From Hydrocarboniphaga sp965279055 (GTDB lineage Bacteria > Pseudomonadota > Gammaproteobacteria > Nevskiales > Nevskiaceae): a stretch of 64,000 nt of DNA. The translations under genes and the position numbers were made by a program. Location: NCBI RefSeq assembly GCF_965279055.1, contig NZ_OZ257125.1:2790001-2854000 (forward strand), read 5' to 3'. The stretch's first letter is position 1. Each line of letters begins with the position of its first letter. The notes under the pieces were generated by a model that saw only the letters and a list, made by a program, of their open reading frames with translations, did not search any database and was not told the DNA's origin. Shown here one piece after another: positions 41,304 through 49,746 of this stretch.

Positions 41304-41774
41304 ATGAAATCATTCACGCGTAATCTGGTGGTGGGAGCGGCGCTCGGCATGGCGGCTCTGGCTTCCGCGCCGTCGTTTGCCGGCGAAACCAAGACCTCCC
41401 CGATCATGGGCATCACCTCGTCCGCGCTCGAAGAGTTCGGCGGCCGTGACGGCGTCCGTGCCTGGGTGGAAAGCCTGTTCTACTACATCATGCTCGACAA
41501 CCGCATTGCTCCGATCTTCCGCGAATTCGGCAACGTCGAGCGTCAGACGTTCCTGAACACTCAGCTGGAGATCATGGTGCTGGGCGGCCCGAACGAGTAT
41601 CAGGGCGCCAGCATGAGCGCCGCGCATGCCGACCTCGGCATCACCATGTCGCAGTTCAACGCGGTGGTCGAAGCGGCGTACAACGCCTGCGAGCGCAACG
41701 TGATCCCGTATCACAGCTGCAACCAGCTGATCAACGCACTGGCGCCGTTCACCAAGGACATCGTCACGCGTTAA
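41304..41774 (+). CDS. Group 1 truncated hemoglobin with signal peptide (periplasmic)
   Basis: A 156-residue product from ATG 41304 (GGAG upstream). Residues 1-26 form a secretion signal (LVVGAALGMAALASAPSFA). The mature part is a 2/2 globin: DGVRAWVESLFYYIMLDNRI, FGNVERQTFLNTQLEIMVLG, GPNEYQGASMSAAHADLGIT, with His108 as the proximal heme ligand and a Tyr pair at 60-61 in helix B. Two cysteines (CERNVIPYHSC) could form a disulphide, fitting the periplasm. Roles known for the family are NO dioxygenation, O2 or peroxide chemistry; secreted members are unusual. Confidence 0.88.
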   Translation: MKSFTRNLVVGAALGMAALASAPSFAGETKTSPIMGITSSALEEFGGRDGVRAWVESLFYYIMLDNRIAPIFREFGNVERQTFLNTQLEIMVLGGPNEYQGASMSAAHADLGITMSQFNAVVEAAYNACERNVIPYHSCNQLINALAPFTKDIVTR

Positions 41775-41912
41775 GCGGCATCGTTTGACCGCCGGTCACA
41801 TCGGCCGGCGGTTGAACTTATATTCGAACTTCGATGTTTGTTGTAGGCAAGGCGGTCGGCTGTTTCGTCGAACAACGGAGCAAGCGACCGTTTCGCTGCG
41901 AATGACGTAATG

Positions 41913-42003
41913 ATGCGCGATTCGCGCGAAAACTCCGGGCGGCCAATGGCGGCTATGCCAACCACACGCCCGTGGTTTTCGTCGCGACTCGCGCATTTTT
42001 TTT
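41913..42003 (+). promoter_or_regulatory. Long terminator/attenuator with hexaloop, inside the globin-flavoprotein operon
   Basis: A stem of about 20 bp (ATGCGCGATTCGCGCGAAAA with TTTTCGTCGCGACTCGCGCA) followed by eight T encloses GGCC-AATGGC-GGCT (41941-41954), a six-base loop with A at 1 and G at 4. I see no sigma-54 box in 41775-41912, so it may act on read-through transcription from the DUF3034 promoter. CCGCCGG/CCGGCGG just after the globin stop is another hairpin without T tract. The fit to the two-hairpin ANTAR model is weaker here than in the other leaders. Confidence 0.5.
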
Positions 42004-42272
42004 GCACGGGCATTCACGCAGCGCGCCGGTGTTCAGGTCGGCGGCACGCGACCTGCAGTAACACTATGAGTGCGGGGACCGTCTTTTGCGCCCCGACTTG
42101 CAGCAGTTCGTTGTTGCGTTTGCTTCAAGACTCGTTGTTCCCTCTGGGCCAGAACGTTCGCACTACCAAATAGACCATGAACCTGTTCAAGAACCTCAAA
42201 TCGCAGACCCCCTATCCAAACCCTTCCACTTCAGACCGTTCCGCTTCAGACGATTTCATGGAAGGAACGCCG

Positions 42273-42821
42273 ATGAACCCCGAATCCTCTTCCAAGCGCT
42301 CGTTCCTGCGCGCCGGCCTCGGCCTGTCGCTGCTGGGCCTGGGTATGGGCCGCGCCCATGCCGACGCCGGCGGCGGCATCGAGCAGTTCTACAAGTACAA
42401 CATCAAGCCGGAAACCTGGCTCGCCGAAGTGTTCGGCGGCCAGGTGCCGGCTCCTCAGGTCGCCGCAGGCGGCAGTTTCGGCCTGTTGCAGCCGCTGCCG
42501 GGCCGCGTGCGCTACTGGCGCGCCAACGGCCACACCGCGTGGATATTCGACGAAATCGGCAAGGTCGGTTATGCGCCGACCACCTGCGGCTTCGTCGTCA
42601 AGGGCGGCGCGATCGAATCGGCCAAGGTGCTGGTGTATCGCGAGTCGCGTGCGGACCAGGTCGGCACGCCGTCGTTCCTGAACCAGCTGGTCGGCGCCAG
42701 GGCCGCCGGCAACGGTATCGACAAGAAAGTCGACAACATCTCCGGCGCGACCTACTCGGTGGACATGATGAAGCGCATGGCCGGCGCGGCGCTGCAGCTG
42801 GATAAAACCGTGCCGGGCTGA
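42273..42821 (+). CDS. Periplasmic FMN-binding protein (covalent flavinylation target)
   Basis: A 182-residue product from ATG 42273 with GGAAGGAA upstream. N-terminal export signal with a Tat-like SKRSFLRAG followed by a hydrophobic core (LGLSLLGLGMG) and ADA cleavage. The FMN-binding domain ends in DNISGATYSV, in which SGATYS is the motif where ApbE attaches FMN to Thr. The start codon at 42177 would add 32 residues without a ribosome site. pepSY and apbE follow directly, giving a full flavinylation module. Confidence 0.87.
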   Translation: MNPESSSKRSFLRAGLGLSLLGLGMGRAHADAGGGIEQFYKYNIKPETWLAEVFGGQVPAPQVAAGGSFGLLQPLPGRVRYWRANGHTAWIFDEIGKVGYAPTTCGFVVKGGAIESAKVLVYRESRADQVGTPSFLNQLVGARAAGNGIDKKVDNISGATYSVDMMKRMAGAALQLDKTVPG

Positions 42822-42829
42822 TCACCACC

Positions 42830-43732
42830 ATGTCGGTTCAACCCTCCATCAAGCCGCCACCGAAGCACGCGCCGACGCCGCTCGACGAGCGTATCGCGGC
42901 GGCGTTTCGGGCCTGGCGGATCCGTTATCTGCCGGGCAACAAGCATGTGCCCAAGCCGCCGAAGCCGAAGACCAACTTCAGCATGTTTCTGCGCACCTGG
43001 CACAAGCGCGCCGGCCTGTTCGCGTTCGTGTTCATGGGCTGGCTCGGCTTCAGCGGCTTTCTGATCAACCAGAGCCCGGCCTGGGGCTACGACGTGGCAC
43101 GCGTCAAGCTGTCGTGGGTGATGGCGCTGTACGGCCTGCATCCGGAGCCGCCAGGCACCGGCCTGATGGCCGGCGGTCACTGGCTGGCGGAGACCATGGA
43201 TGCGAGCCTGCTCGACGGCAAGCCGCTGGCGCAGCGTATTCCCAGGCAGCTCGGCATGGCCATCGGCGGCAGCGCCGATAAGCCGCTGCTGTTCGTCGCC
43301 GAGCCGGACAAGGTCTTCGTGCTCGGGCCCGACGGCAGCATCGTCGACGAAATGAGCGGCTACACGCTGCCGATCCAGGCGATCCGCCGCATCGGCGTGG
43401 TCGAGGGCAAGCCGAACAAGGTCGTGATCCAGGATCTGGACGCCTACGCGACCACCGACGGCCTGGCCTGGGACAAGCTGCCGATCAACTCGGACGTGAA
43501 ATGGTCCGAGCAGGTGCCGCTGACCGATGCGCAGAAGGCCAAGGCCCTGCCCTACTCGCGGCCGTCGGTGTCGCTGGAGCACGTGCTGGTGGACGCGCAC
43601 AGCGGCCGCATCTTCGGCGCCTTCGGTGCCTGGGTGATCAACTTCGTCGGCATCGCCGCGATCCTGCTGTCGATCAGCGGTGTCTGGATCGTGGTGCGCA
43701 CCAACAAGCAGAGACGCCAGGCGCGTCGCTGA
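42830..43732 (+). CDS. PepSY-associated membrane protein (electron transfer across the inner membrane)
   Basis: A 300-residue protein with an N-terminal membrane helix (WHKRAGLFAFVFMGWLGFSG), a periplasmic domain, and C-terminal helices (WVINFVGIAAILLSISGVWI). The WHKxxGL start and final GVWIVVRTNKQR are PepSY-TM features. In flavin-transfer systems such proteins pass electrons to flavinylated periplasmic partners. It lies 8 bp after the FMN-binding gene and overlaps apbE by one base. Confidence 0.82.
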   Translation: MSVQPSIKPPPKHAPTPLDERIAAAFRAWRIRYLPGNKHVPKPPKPKTNFSMFLRTWHKRAGLFAFVFMGWLGFSGFLINQSPAWGYDVARVKLSWVMALYGLHPEPPGTGLMAGGHWLAETMDASLLDGKPLAQRIPRQLGMAIGGSADKPLLFVAEPDKVFVLGPDGSIVDEMSGYTLPIQAIRRIGVVEGKPNKVVIQDLDAYATTDGLAWDKLPINSDVKWSEQVPLTDAQKAKALPYSRPSVSLEHVLVDAHSGRIFGAFGAWVINFVGIAAILLSISGVWIVVRTNKQRRQARR

Positions 43733-44769
43733 TGAGGTCTTTGTTCACGCCAAGGACTTTGGTACGTCATTCGTTCCTGGCGATGGGCACGGACGTGATG
43801 GTGACGCTGGCACCGCGCCGGCGTCACCTGATCAAGAAGGCGCGCGACGCCATCGTCGACGTGCAGATCATGATTCGCGAATTCGGCCGCGACGGCTGGG
43901 CCTGGGGTGATGGCGATCTCGGCACGTTCAACCGCCAGCTCGCCGTCGGCGAGCGCGCCGCGATTCCGCCGGCGCTGAAACCGATTTTCGACCGCGCCTG
44001 GTCGATCAGCCTGGCCAGCGGCGGACACTACGAGCCGCGGATCGCGCAGCTGGTGCATCTGTGGGGCTTCGACGACCTGATGCGGCTGCGCGACACGCCG
44101 CCGACGCACGAAGAAATCGAGCAGCGCGTGCAGGCGATGCAGCGCGCGCCCGACTACGACGCGACATCCGATCACTACGGCCCGGCACCGCTGACCGGCT
44201 GGGATTTCGGCGGCATCGCCAAGGGCTACATCGTCGATCGCGCCCTCGATCTGCTCACCCACGCCGGCTTCGGCGATGCGACGGTCGACGCCGGCGGCAA
44301 TGTATCGGCGCGCGGACGCAAGCATGATCGCTCGTGGCTGATCGGCATTCGCAAGCCGCTGGAGCTGGGCGACGACGCCGACGCACCCAGCTTGCTGGCC
44401 TCGCTGGCGGTCAACAACGAGGCGGTCAATACGCATGGTGACGACCAGCGCTTTTTCATGTTCCAAGGACGGCGCTATGGGCATCTGCTCGATCCGCGCA
44501 GCGGCGTTCCGGTGCAGGGCCTGCGCTCGCTGACCGTGGTGCATCGCGACGGCATGCTCGCGGAAGCCGGCGGCGCGGCGCTGTTCGTCGCCGGACCGCA
44601 GGCCTGGCCGACGCTGGCCGCCAAGCTCGGCATCGATCAGGTTTTCGCGGTGCACAGCGACGGCCGCATCCAGGCCACTGTCGCGCTCGCCGCGCGTTTG
44701 CGCGTCGAGCCGGGTGTCAATATCGACGTGGTCGATCTGGCGAAAGAAAGCGAAATCGCGATTGACTGA
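43732..44769 (+). CDS. apbE: FAD:protein FMN transferase ApbE
   Basis: A 345-residue product. Family motifs: HSFLAMGTDVMVTL at the N-terminus, GWDFGGIAKGYIVDRALDLL, ATVDAGGNVSARG, and GHLLDPRSGVPVQGLRSLTV near the Mg/FAD site. ApbE moves FMN from FAD onto a Ser/Thr of its target, here most likely the FMN-binding protein two genes upstream. No lipoprotein or obvious signal sequence is present, unlike many ApbE proteins, so export is uncertain unless a hydrophobic start is mis-set; the ATGA overlap with the preceding stop argues for this start. Confidence 0.88.
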   Translation: MRSLFTPRTLVRHSFLAMGTDVMVTLAPRRRHLIKKARDAIVDVQIMIREFGRDGWAWGDGDLGTFNRQLAVGERAAIPPALKPIFDRAWSISLASGGHYEPRIAQLVHLWGFDDLMRLRDTPPTHEEIEQRVQAMQRAPDYDATSDHYGPAPLTGWDFGGIAKGYIVDRALDLLTHAGFGDATVDAGGNVSARGRKHDRSWLIGIRKPLELGDDADAPSLLASLAVNNEAVNTHGDDQRFFMFQGRRYGHLLDPRSGVPVQGLRSLTVVHRDGMLAEAGGAALFVAGPQAWPTLAAKLGIDQVFAVHSDGRIQATVALAARLRVEPGVNIDVVDLAKESEIAID

Positions 44770-44931
44770 ACAACGCGCCGATCTGGTGCGAAGCGCACCG
44801 CGACCGGGCGCCGCCGCGAAACAAGCACAGGGCGCCTCGGCGGTGAAAGCATGTTGAGAGCGATTGATTTTGTCGCCGCTCCCGGCGCCGCCAAGTGGCC
44901 GCGGACGGCTGTCACAATCTGCACCGCGATG

Positions 44932-44946
44932 TGGCATGTCCATTGC
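44932..44946 (+). promoter_or_regulatory. Sigma-54 promoter of the nitrate transporter/nirBD operon
   Basis: TGGCATGTCCATTGCG: TGGCAT-N5-TTGC with exact GG-10-GC spacing. Upstream at 44785-44800, GGTGCGAAGCGCACC is a dyad that could be an activator site, though its half-sites point the wrong way for NtrC. Start expected near 44958. Confidence 0.7.
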
Positions 44947-44986
44947 GTTGACTAAGTTGCGGTACGAGTATCCGGCCATGGCCGGC

Positions 44987-45080
44987 GGGGCCAAAGGCGG
45001 CACCTCCACGTACCACGACACATCGTCATTCGGGCAAAGGCGTCCATCCATGGGTTTTCTCATGGAGACGCCTTTTTTTT
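44987..45080 (+). promoter_or_regulatory. ANTAR-type antitermination leader of the nitrate/nitrite assimilation operon
   Basis: P1 at 44987-45004: GGGGCC-AAAGGC-GGCACC. P2 at 45032-45045: GGGC-AAAGGC-GTCC. Both loops are the same six bases with A at 1 and G at 4. The right half of P2 (from 45039) is also the left arm of a terminator (GGCGTCCAT ... ATGGAGACGCC, 45039-45072) with eight T, so forming P2 excludes the terminator. This is the mechanism described for ANTAR antiterminators. The stretch 45081-45312 holds no gene. A perfect palindrome CCGGCCATGGCCGG precedes P1. Confidence 0.78.
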
Positions 45081-45312
45081 CGCCTCAAGGAAATCGATAC
45101 GGATCGATGAACCCGATGAACCGCTTGCCTCACATCACATCACAGCAGCGTCTGGCCGCCTGCCGCGCGGCGCTGCTGACTCCATTGGGCGACGTTGCTG
45201 CCGCTGTGCAGCGCGATCGCCAGACGTTTTCCGGCGCGATCTTCCCCTCCTCTCCTAGGTCCCGCTGGACTTTTATCAACCCCGCAGTTCAGGCCACGTG
45301 CGAGATCCCGCG

Positions 45313-46683
45313 ATGAAACCGCAAACTTCGAAGGCGACTTCGATCAACCTGTTCAGCTTCTCGACGCCGCAGATGCGCGCGTTCCACCTGGCCTGGCTGG
45401 CGTTCTTCGTCTGCTTCTTCGCCTGGTTCGCGGTGGCGCCGCTGATGCCGGTGATCAAGGGCGAATTCGGCCTGACCAAGGACCAGATCGCCAACATCAA
45501 CATCGCCGCGGTCGGCATCACCATCCTGGTGCGCCTGCTGATCGGCCCGATGTCGGACAAGTACGGCCCGCGCAAGACCTACACCGGCCTGCTGCTGATC
45601 GGTGCGATCCCGGTATTCGGCATCGCATTCGCCAAGAGCTACGAAGCCTTCCTGTTCTTCCGCCTGGCGATCGGCGCGATCGGCGCCAGCTTCGTCATCA
45701 CCCAGTACCACACCTCGGTGATGTTCGCGCCCAACGTGGTCGGTACCGCCAACGCGGCGACCGCCGGCTGGGGCAACGCCGGCGGCGGCGTCACCCAGAC
45801 GCTGATGCCGCTAGTGCTGGCGGCGGTGCTGAGCTTCGGCGTCGAGAAGACGTTCGGCTGGCGCATCTCGATGTTCGTGCCCGGCATCATGATGGTGATC
45901 GTCGGCTTCCTGTACTGGAAGTACACGCAGGACTGCCCCCAGGGCAACTACAAGGATCTGCGCGCCGCCGGCGTCGTATTGGAGTCCGGCGGCAAGGGCG
46001 GTGGCTGGGCCGTGTTCAAGTCGGCGATGGCGAACTACCGCGTGTGGATGCTGTTCGTGACCTATGGCCTGTGCTTCGGCATCGAGCTGTTCGTGCACAA
46101 CGTCGCCGCCAGCTACTACGTCGACAAGTTCGAGATGGACCTGGCGCATGCCGGCATGGCCGCCGGCAGCTTCGGCCTGCTGGCGCTGTTCGCGCGTGCG
46201 CTCGGCGGCATCGTCTCGGACCGCATCGCGCGCGCGCGGGGCCTGGACGGCCGCACCGCGCTGCTGTTCGTGCTGATGCTCGGCGAAGGCATCGGCCTGA
46301 TCTGGTTCTCGTCGGTGCAGGTCGCCAGCATCGCGATTCTCGCGATGATCGTGTTCGGCCTGTTCACGCATATGGCCTGCGGCGCGACCTACGCGCTGGT
46401 GCCCTTCATCGACCGCAAATCCCTCGGCGGCGTCGCTGGCATCATCGGCGCCGGCGGCAATGTCGGCGCGGTCGCCGCGGGCTTTCTGCTGAAAGGCCTC
46501 GGCGACGTGCAGCGGACTTTTTTCTATCTCGGCGTCTGCGTGCTGGTCGGCGCCGCCTGCGCGATCGCGGTGCGCTTCAGCGCCGATCACAAGGCGCGCG
46601 AAGCCAAGCTCTACGACGAGGCCGTGGCCTCGCGCCAGTCCGGTGCGGCGCTGAGCAGCGCCGCCGAAGTGGCCGCCGGCTGA
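45313..46683 (+). CDS. nasA: Nitrate/nitrite transporter, NNP (major facilitator) family
   Basis: A 456-residue transporter with 12 predicted helices: MRAFHLAWLAFFVCFFAWFA, RLLIGPMSDKYGPRKTYTGL, NAATAGWGNAGGGVTQTLMP, GAGGNVGAVAAGFLL. The two nitrate-signature segments (GWGNAGGG and GAGGNVGAV) are both present and identify the NarK/NasA group. Named after the P. aeruginosa usage, in which nasA is the transporter. A GTG at 45298 is an alternative start five codons earlier. First gene of the operon behind the ANTAR leader. Confidence 0.95.
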   Translation: MKPQTSKATSINLFSFSTPQMRAFHLAWLAFFVCFFAWFAVAPLMPVIKGEFGLTKDQIANINIAAVGITILVRLLIGPMSDKYGPRKTYTGLLLIGAIPVFGIAFAKSYEAFLFFRLAIGAIGASFVITQYHTSVMFAPNVVGTANAATAGWGNAGGGVTQTLMPLVLAAVLSFGVEKTFGWRISMFVPGIMMVIVGFLYWKYTQDCPQGNYKDLRAAGVVLESGGKGGGWAVFKSAMANYRVWMLFVTYGLCFGIELFVHNVAASYYVDKFEMDLAHAGMAAGSFGLLALFARALGGIVSDRIARARGLDGRTALLFVLMLGEGIGLIWFSSVQVASIAILAMIVFGLFTHMACGATYALVPFIDRKSLGGVAGIIGAGGNVGAVAAGFLLKGLGDVQRTFFYLGVCVLVGAACAIAVRFSADHKAREAKLYDEAVASRQSGAALSSAAEVAAG

Positions 46684-46798
46684 GCGGGCTTCGCCCCAAA
46701 CTCGTCCGACGCGTGCAAGCCGCCGCTGCTAAAGCCCGCATCGTTCGACACCCGTCGACCCCAGCTCTCGTCATCGGAACGGGAAGATCAGGTAACAC

Positions 46799-49345
46799 AT
46801 GAAGCTCGTTGTCATCGGTAACGGCATGGTCGGGCACAAGCTGCTCGAAGAACTCAGCGCCCAGGCCGCGCCGGATCTGGAAATCACCGTGCTCTGCGAA
46901 GAACCGCGGCCGGCCTACGACCGCGTCCACCTGTCCTCGTATTTCAGCGGCAGCAGCGCCGAGGAACTGTCGCTGGTGACGCCGGGCTTTTTCGATCAGG
47001 ACCACCTGCTGCTCAAGCTCAACGCCAAGGGCGTGGCGATCGACCGCGCGGCGAAAATCGTCACCACGTCCAACGGCGAGCGCGTCACATACGACAAGCT
47101 GGTGCTCGCCACCGGCTCCTATCCGTTCGTGCCGCCGGTGCCGGGCCGCGAGCGCCCCGGCTGCCTGGTGTATCGCACGATCGAGGATCTGGAGGCGATG
47201 ACCGACTGGGGCGCCAAGTCCAAGGTCGGCGTCGTCATCGGCGGCGGCCTGCTCGGCCTGGAATGCGCCAAGGCGCTGGTCGACATGGGCCTGCAGACGC
47301 ATGTGGTGGAGTTCGCGCCGCGGCTGATGGCGGTGCAGATCGACGACGGCGCCGGCAAGGTGCTGCGCAACAAGATCGAGGCGCTCGGCGTCACCGTGCA
47401 CACGCAGCGCAACACGCTGGAAATCGTCGACGGCAGCGGCATGGGCATCGGCGGCCGCCACGCGATGAAGTTCGCCGACGGCAGCCAGCTCGAGACCGAC
47501 ATGATCGTGTTCAGCGCCGGCATCCGCCCGCGCGACGAACTCGCACGCACCTGCGGCCTGGAGATGGGCGAGCGCGGCGGCATCAAGGTCGACAATCATT
47601 GCCGCACGTCGGATCCGGACATCTACGCGATCGGCGAATGCGCGCTGTGGGGCGGCAGGATCTACGGCCTGGTCGCGCCCGGCTACGAAATGGCGCGCGT
47701 GGTCGCGCAGCATCTGAACGGCGGCCAGGCCGAATTCCTTGGCGCCGACATGAGCACCAAGCTGAAGCTGATGGGCGTCGATGTCGCCAGCATCGGCGAC
47801 GCGCATGCCAGCACCCACGGCGCGCGCAGCTACGTGTTCACCGACGAGCGCAAGCAGGTCTACAAGAAGCTGGTCACGTCCGAGGACGGCAAAGGCCTGC
47901 TCGGCGCGGTGCTGATCGGCGACGCCAGCGAGTACGGCACGCTGCTGCAGATGATGCTGAACCGCATCGCGCTGCCCGATTCACCGGAGTTCCTGATCCT
48001 GCCCTCGTCCGACGGCAAGGCCAGGCCCGGGCTCGGCGTCGACGCGCTGCCGGACAACGCGCAGATCTGCTCGTGCAACAACGTCTCCAAGGGCGCGATC
48101 TGCGCGGCGGTGGAAGGCGGCGCGCATACCATCGGCGATCTGAAGGCCTGTACCAAGGCCGGCACCAGCTGCGGCGGCTGCACCGCGCTGGTCACGCAGG
48201 TGATGAAGGCGCAGCTGCTGAAGCAGGGTGTCGCGGTCAACCATCATCTTTGCGAACACTTCCCGTACTCGCGCCAGGAGCTGTACCACCTGGTGCGCGT
48301 GAATAGACACAAGAGCTTCGGCGAAGTGCTGAGCGCGCACGGCCAGGGCCGCGGCTGCGACATCTGCAAACCCGCCATCGCCTCGATCCTGGCCTCGTGC
48401 TGGAACGAGTTCGTGCTGACCAGGAGCAACGCGCAGGTCCAGGACAGCAACGATTATTTCCTGGGCAACATCCAGAAAGACGGCACCTATTCGATCGTGC
48501 CGCGCATCGCCGGCGGCGAGATCACGCCCGAAGGCCTGATCGTGCTCGGCCAGGTGGCGCAGAAATACCAGCTCTACACCAAGATCACCGGCGGCCAGCG
48601 CATCGACATGTTCGGCGCGCAGGTGCATCAGTTGCCGGCGATCTGGAAAGAACTCACCGACGCCGGCTTCGAAACCGGCCACGCCTACGGCAAGTCGCTG
48701 CGCACCGTGAAGAGCTGCGTCGGCTCCACCTGGTGCCGCTACGGCATGCTCGATTCGGTGAGCATGGCGATCAAGCTCGAGCATCGCTACAAGGGCCTGC
48801 GTTCGCCGCACAAGCTCAAGTCGGCGGTGTCGGGTTGCACGCGTGAATGCGCCGAGGCGCAGTCGAAAGACTTCGGCGTGATCGCCACCGAAAAAGGCTG
48901 GAACCTCTACGTCTGCGGCAACGGCGGCATGAAGCCGCGCCACGCCGAACTGCTGGCCGGCGATCTCGACGACGACACGCTGATCCGCTACCTGGATCGC
49001 TTCCTGATGTTCTACATCCGCACGGCGGATCGCCTGCAGCGCACCAGCGTCTGGCGCGACAACATGGAAGGCGGTCTTGAATATCTGCAAAACGTGATCA
49101 TCAACGACTCGCTCGGCATCTGCGCGGAACTGGAGGCCGAGATGGCCTACAACATCGAGCATTACGAAGACGAGTGGAAAAAGGCGATCACCGATCCGGA
49201 GACCGCGAAGCGCTTCCGCACTTTCGTCAACAGCGAGGCCGGCGACAACAACGTGGTATTCGTGCAGGAGCGCGGCCAGATCCGGCCGGCGACTGCGGAC
49301 GAGAAGAAGAGCCGGTTCAAGGGTATTGCGGTCGTCGATGCATAG
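46799..49345 (+). CDS. nirB: Assimilatory nitrite reductase, large subunit
   Basis: An 848-residue NAD(P)H-dependent enzyme reducing nitrite to ammonium. N-terminal FAD/NAD domain (VVIGNGMVGHKLLEEL, VVIGGGLLGLECAKALVDMG), a central BFD-like [2Fe-2S] domain (CSCNNVSKGAIC ... TKAGTSCGGC), and a C-terminal siroheme domain with the cluster ligands in KSCVGSTWCRYG and SGCTRECAEA. The length is standard. nirD follows 33 bp later. Confidence 0.97.
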   Translation: MKLVVIGNGMVGHKLLEELSAQAAPDLEITVLCEEPRPAYDRVHLSSYFSGSSAEELSLVTPGFFDQDHLLLKLNAKGVAIDRAAKIVTTSNGERVTYDKLVLATGSYPFVPPVPGRERPGCLVYRTIEDLEAMTDWGAKSKVGVVIGGGLLGLECAKALVDMGLQTHVVEFAPRLMAVQIDDGAGKVLRNKIEALGVTVHTQRNTLEIVDGSGMGIGGRHAMKFADGSQLETDMIVFSAGIRPRDELARTCGLEMGERGGIKVDNHCRTSDPDIYAIGECALWGGRIYGLVAPGYEMARVVAQHLNGGQAEFLGADMSTKLKLMGVDVASIGDAHASTHGARSYVFTDERKQVYKKLVTSEDGKGLLGAVLIGDASEYGTLLQMMLNRIALPDSPEFLILPSSDGKARPGLGVDALPDNAQICSCNNVSKGAICAAVEGGAHTIGDLKACTKAGTSCGGCTALVTQVMKAQLLKQGVAVNHHLCEHFPYSRQELYHLVRVNRHKSFGEVLSAHGQGRGCDICKPAIASILASCWNEFVLTRSNAQVQDSNDYFLGNIQKDGTYSIVPRIAGGEITPEGLIVLGQVAQKYQLYTKITGGQRIDMFGAQVHQLPAIWKELTDAGFETGHAYGKSLRTVKSCVGSTWCRYGMLDSVSMAIKLEHRYKGLRSPHKLKSAVSGCTRECAEAQSKDFGVIATEKGWNLYVCGNGGMKPRHAELLAGDLDDDTLIRYLDRFLMFYIRTADRLQRTSVWRDNMEGGLEYLQNVIINDSLGICAELEAEMAYNIEHYEDEWKKAITDPETAKRFRTFVNSEAGDNNVVFVQERGQIRPATADEKKSRFKGIAVVDA

Positions 49346-49378
49346 GCGCGAATAGAGGTCTGAGTGGAGGATCAGAAG

Positions 49379-49741
49379 ATGGATGGTGGAAGCTCGGGCA
49401 GCGCGGCCGCGGACTGGGTCCGGGTCTGCGCGGCCGAGGAAATCTGGCCGAACATCGGCGTCTGCGCGCTGCTGGGTGAGCGGCAGATCGCGGTGTTCCG
49501 GCTGCAGGACGCCGACGGCAGCGACCGGTATTTCGCGATCGACAATTACGATCCGCAGTCCGACGCCAACGTGTTGTCGCGCGGCCTGACCGGCTCGCTG
49601 GGCGGGCGCCTGGTCGTGGCCTCACCGATCTACAAGCAGCACTACGATCTGGTCACCGGCGAATGCCTGGAAGACGCGACGACGCCGGTGCGCGCCTACG
49701 CGGTCCGCGTCGAGGACGGCCAGATCTGGGTCGCGGTTTGA
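49379..49741 (+). CDS. nirD: Nitrite reductase small subunit
   Basis: A 120-residue Rieske-fold protein lacking the Cys/His cluster ligands, as usual for NirD: WVRVCAAEEIWPNIGVCALL, VLSRGLTGSLGGRLVVASPI, YKQHYDLVTGECLED. The ATG at 49379 has GGAGG about 10 bases upstream; a GTG at 49364 is an alternative. It overlaps or abuts the next gene. Confidence 0.92.
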   Translation: MDGGSSGSAAADWVRVCAAEEIWPNIGVCALLGERQIAVFRLQDADGSDRYFAIDNYDPQSDANVLSRGLTGSLGGRLVVASPIYKQHYDLVTGECLEDATTPVRAYAVRVEDGQIWVAV

Positions 49742-49746
49742 CCGTC

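Noticed and set aside
44785..44800. NtrC binding site GGTGCGAAGCGCACC
   Set aside because: The half-sites are inverted relative to the GCAC-N-GTGC order of NtrC sites; kept only as an unassigned dyad.
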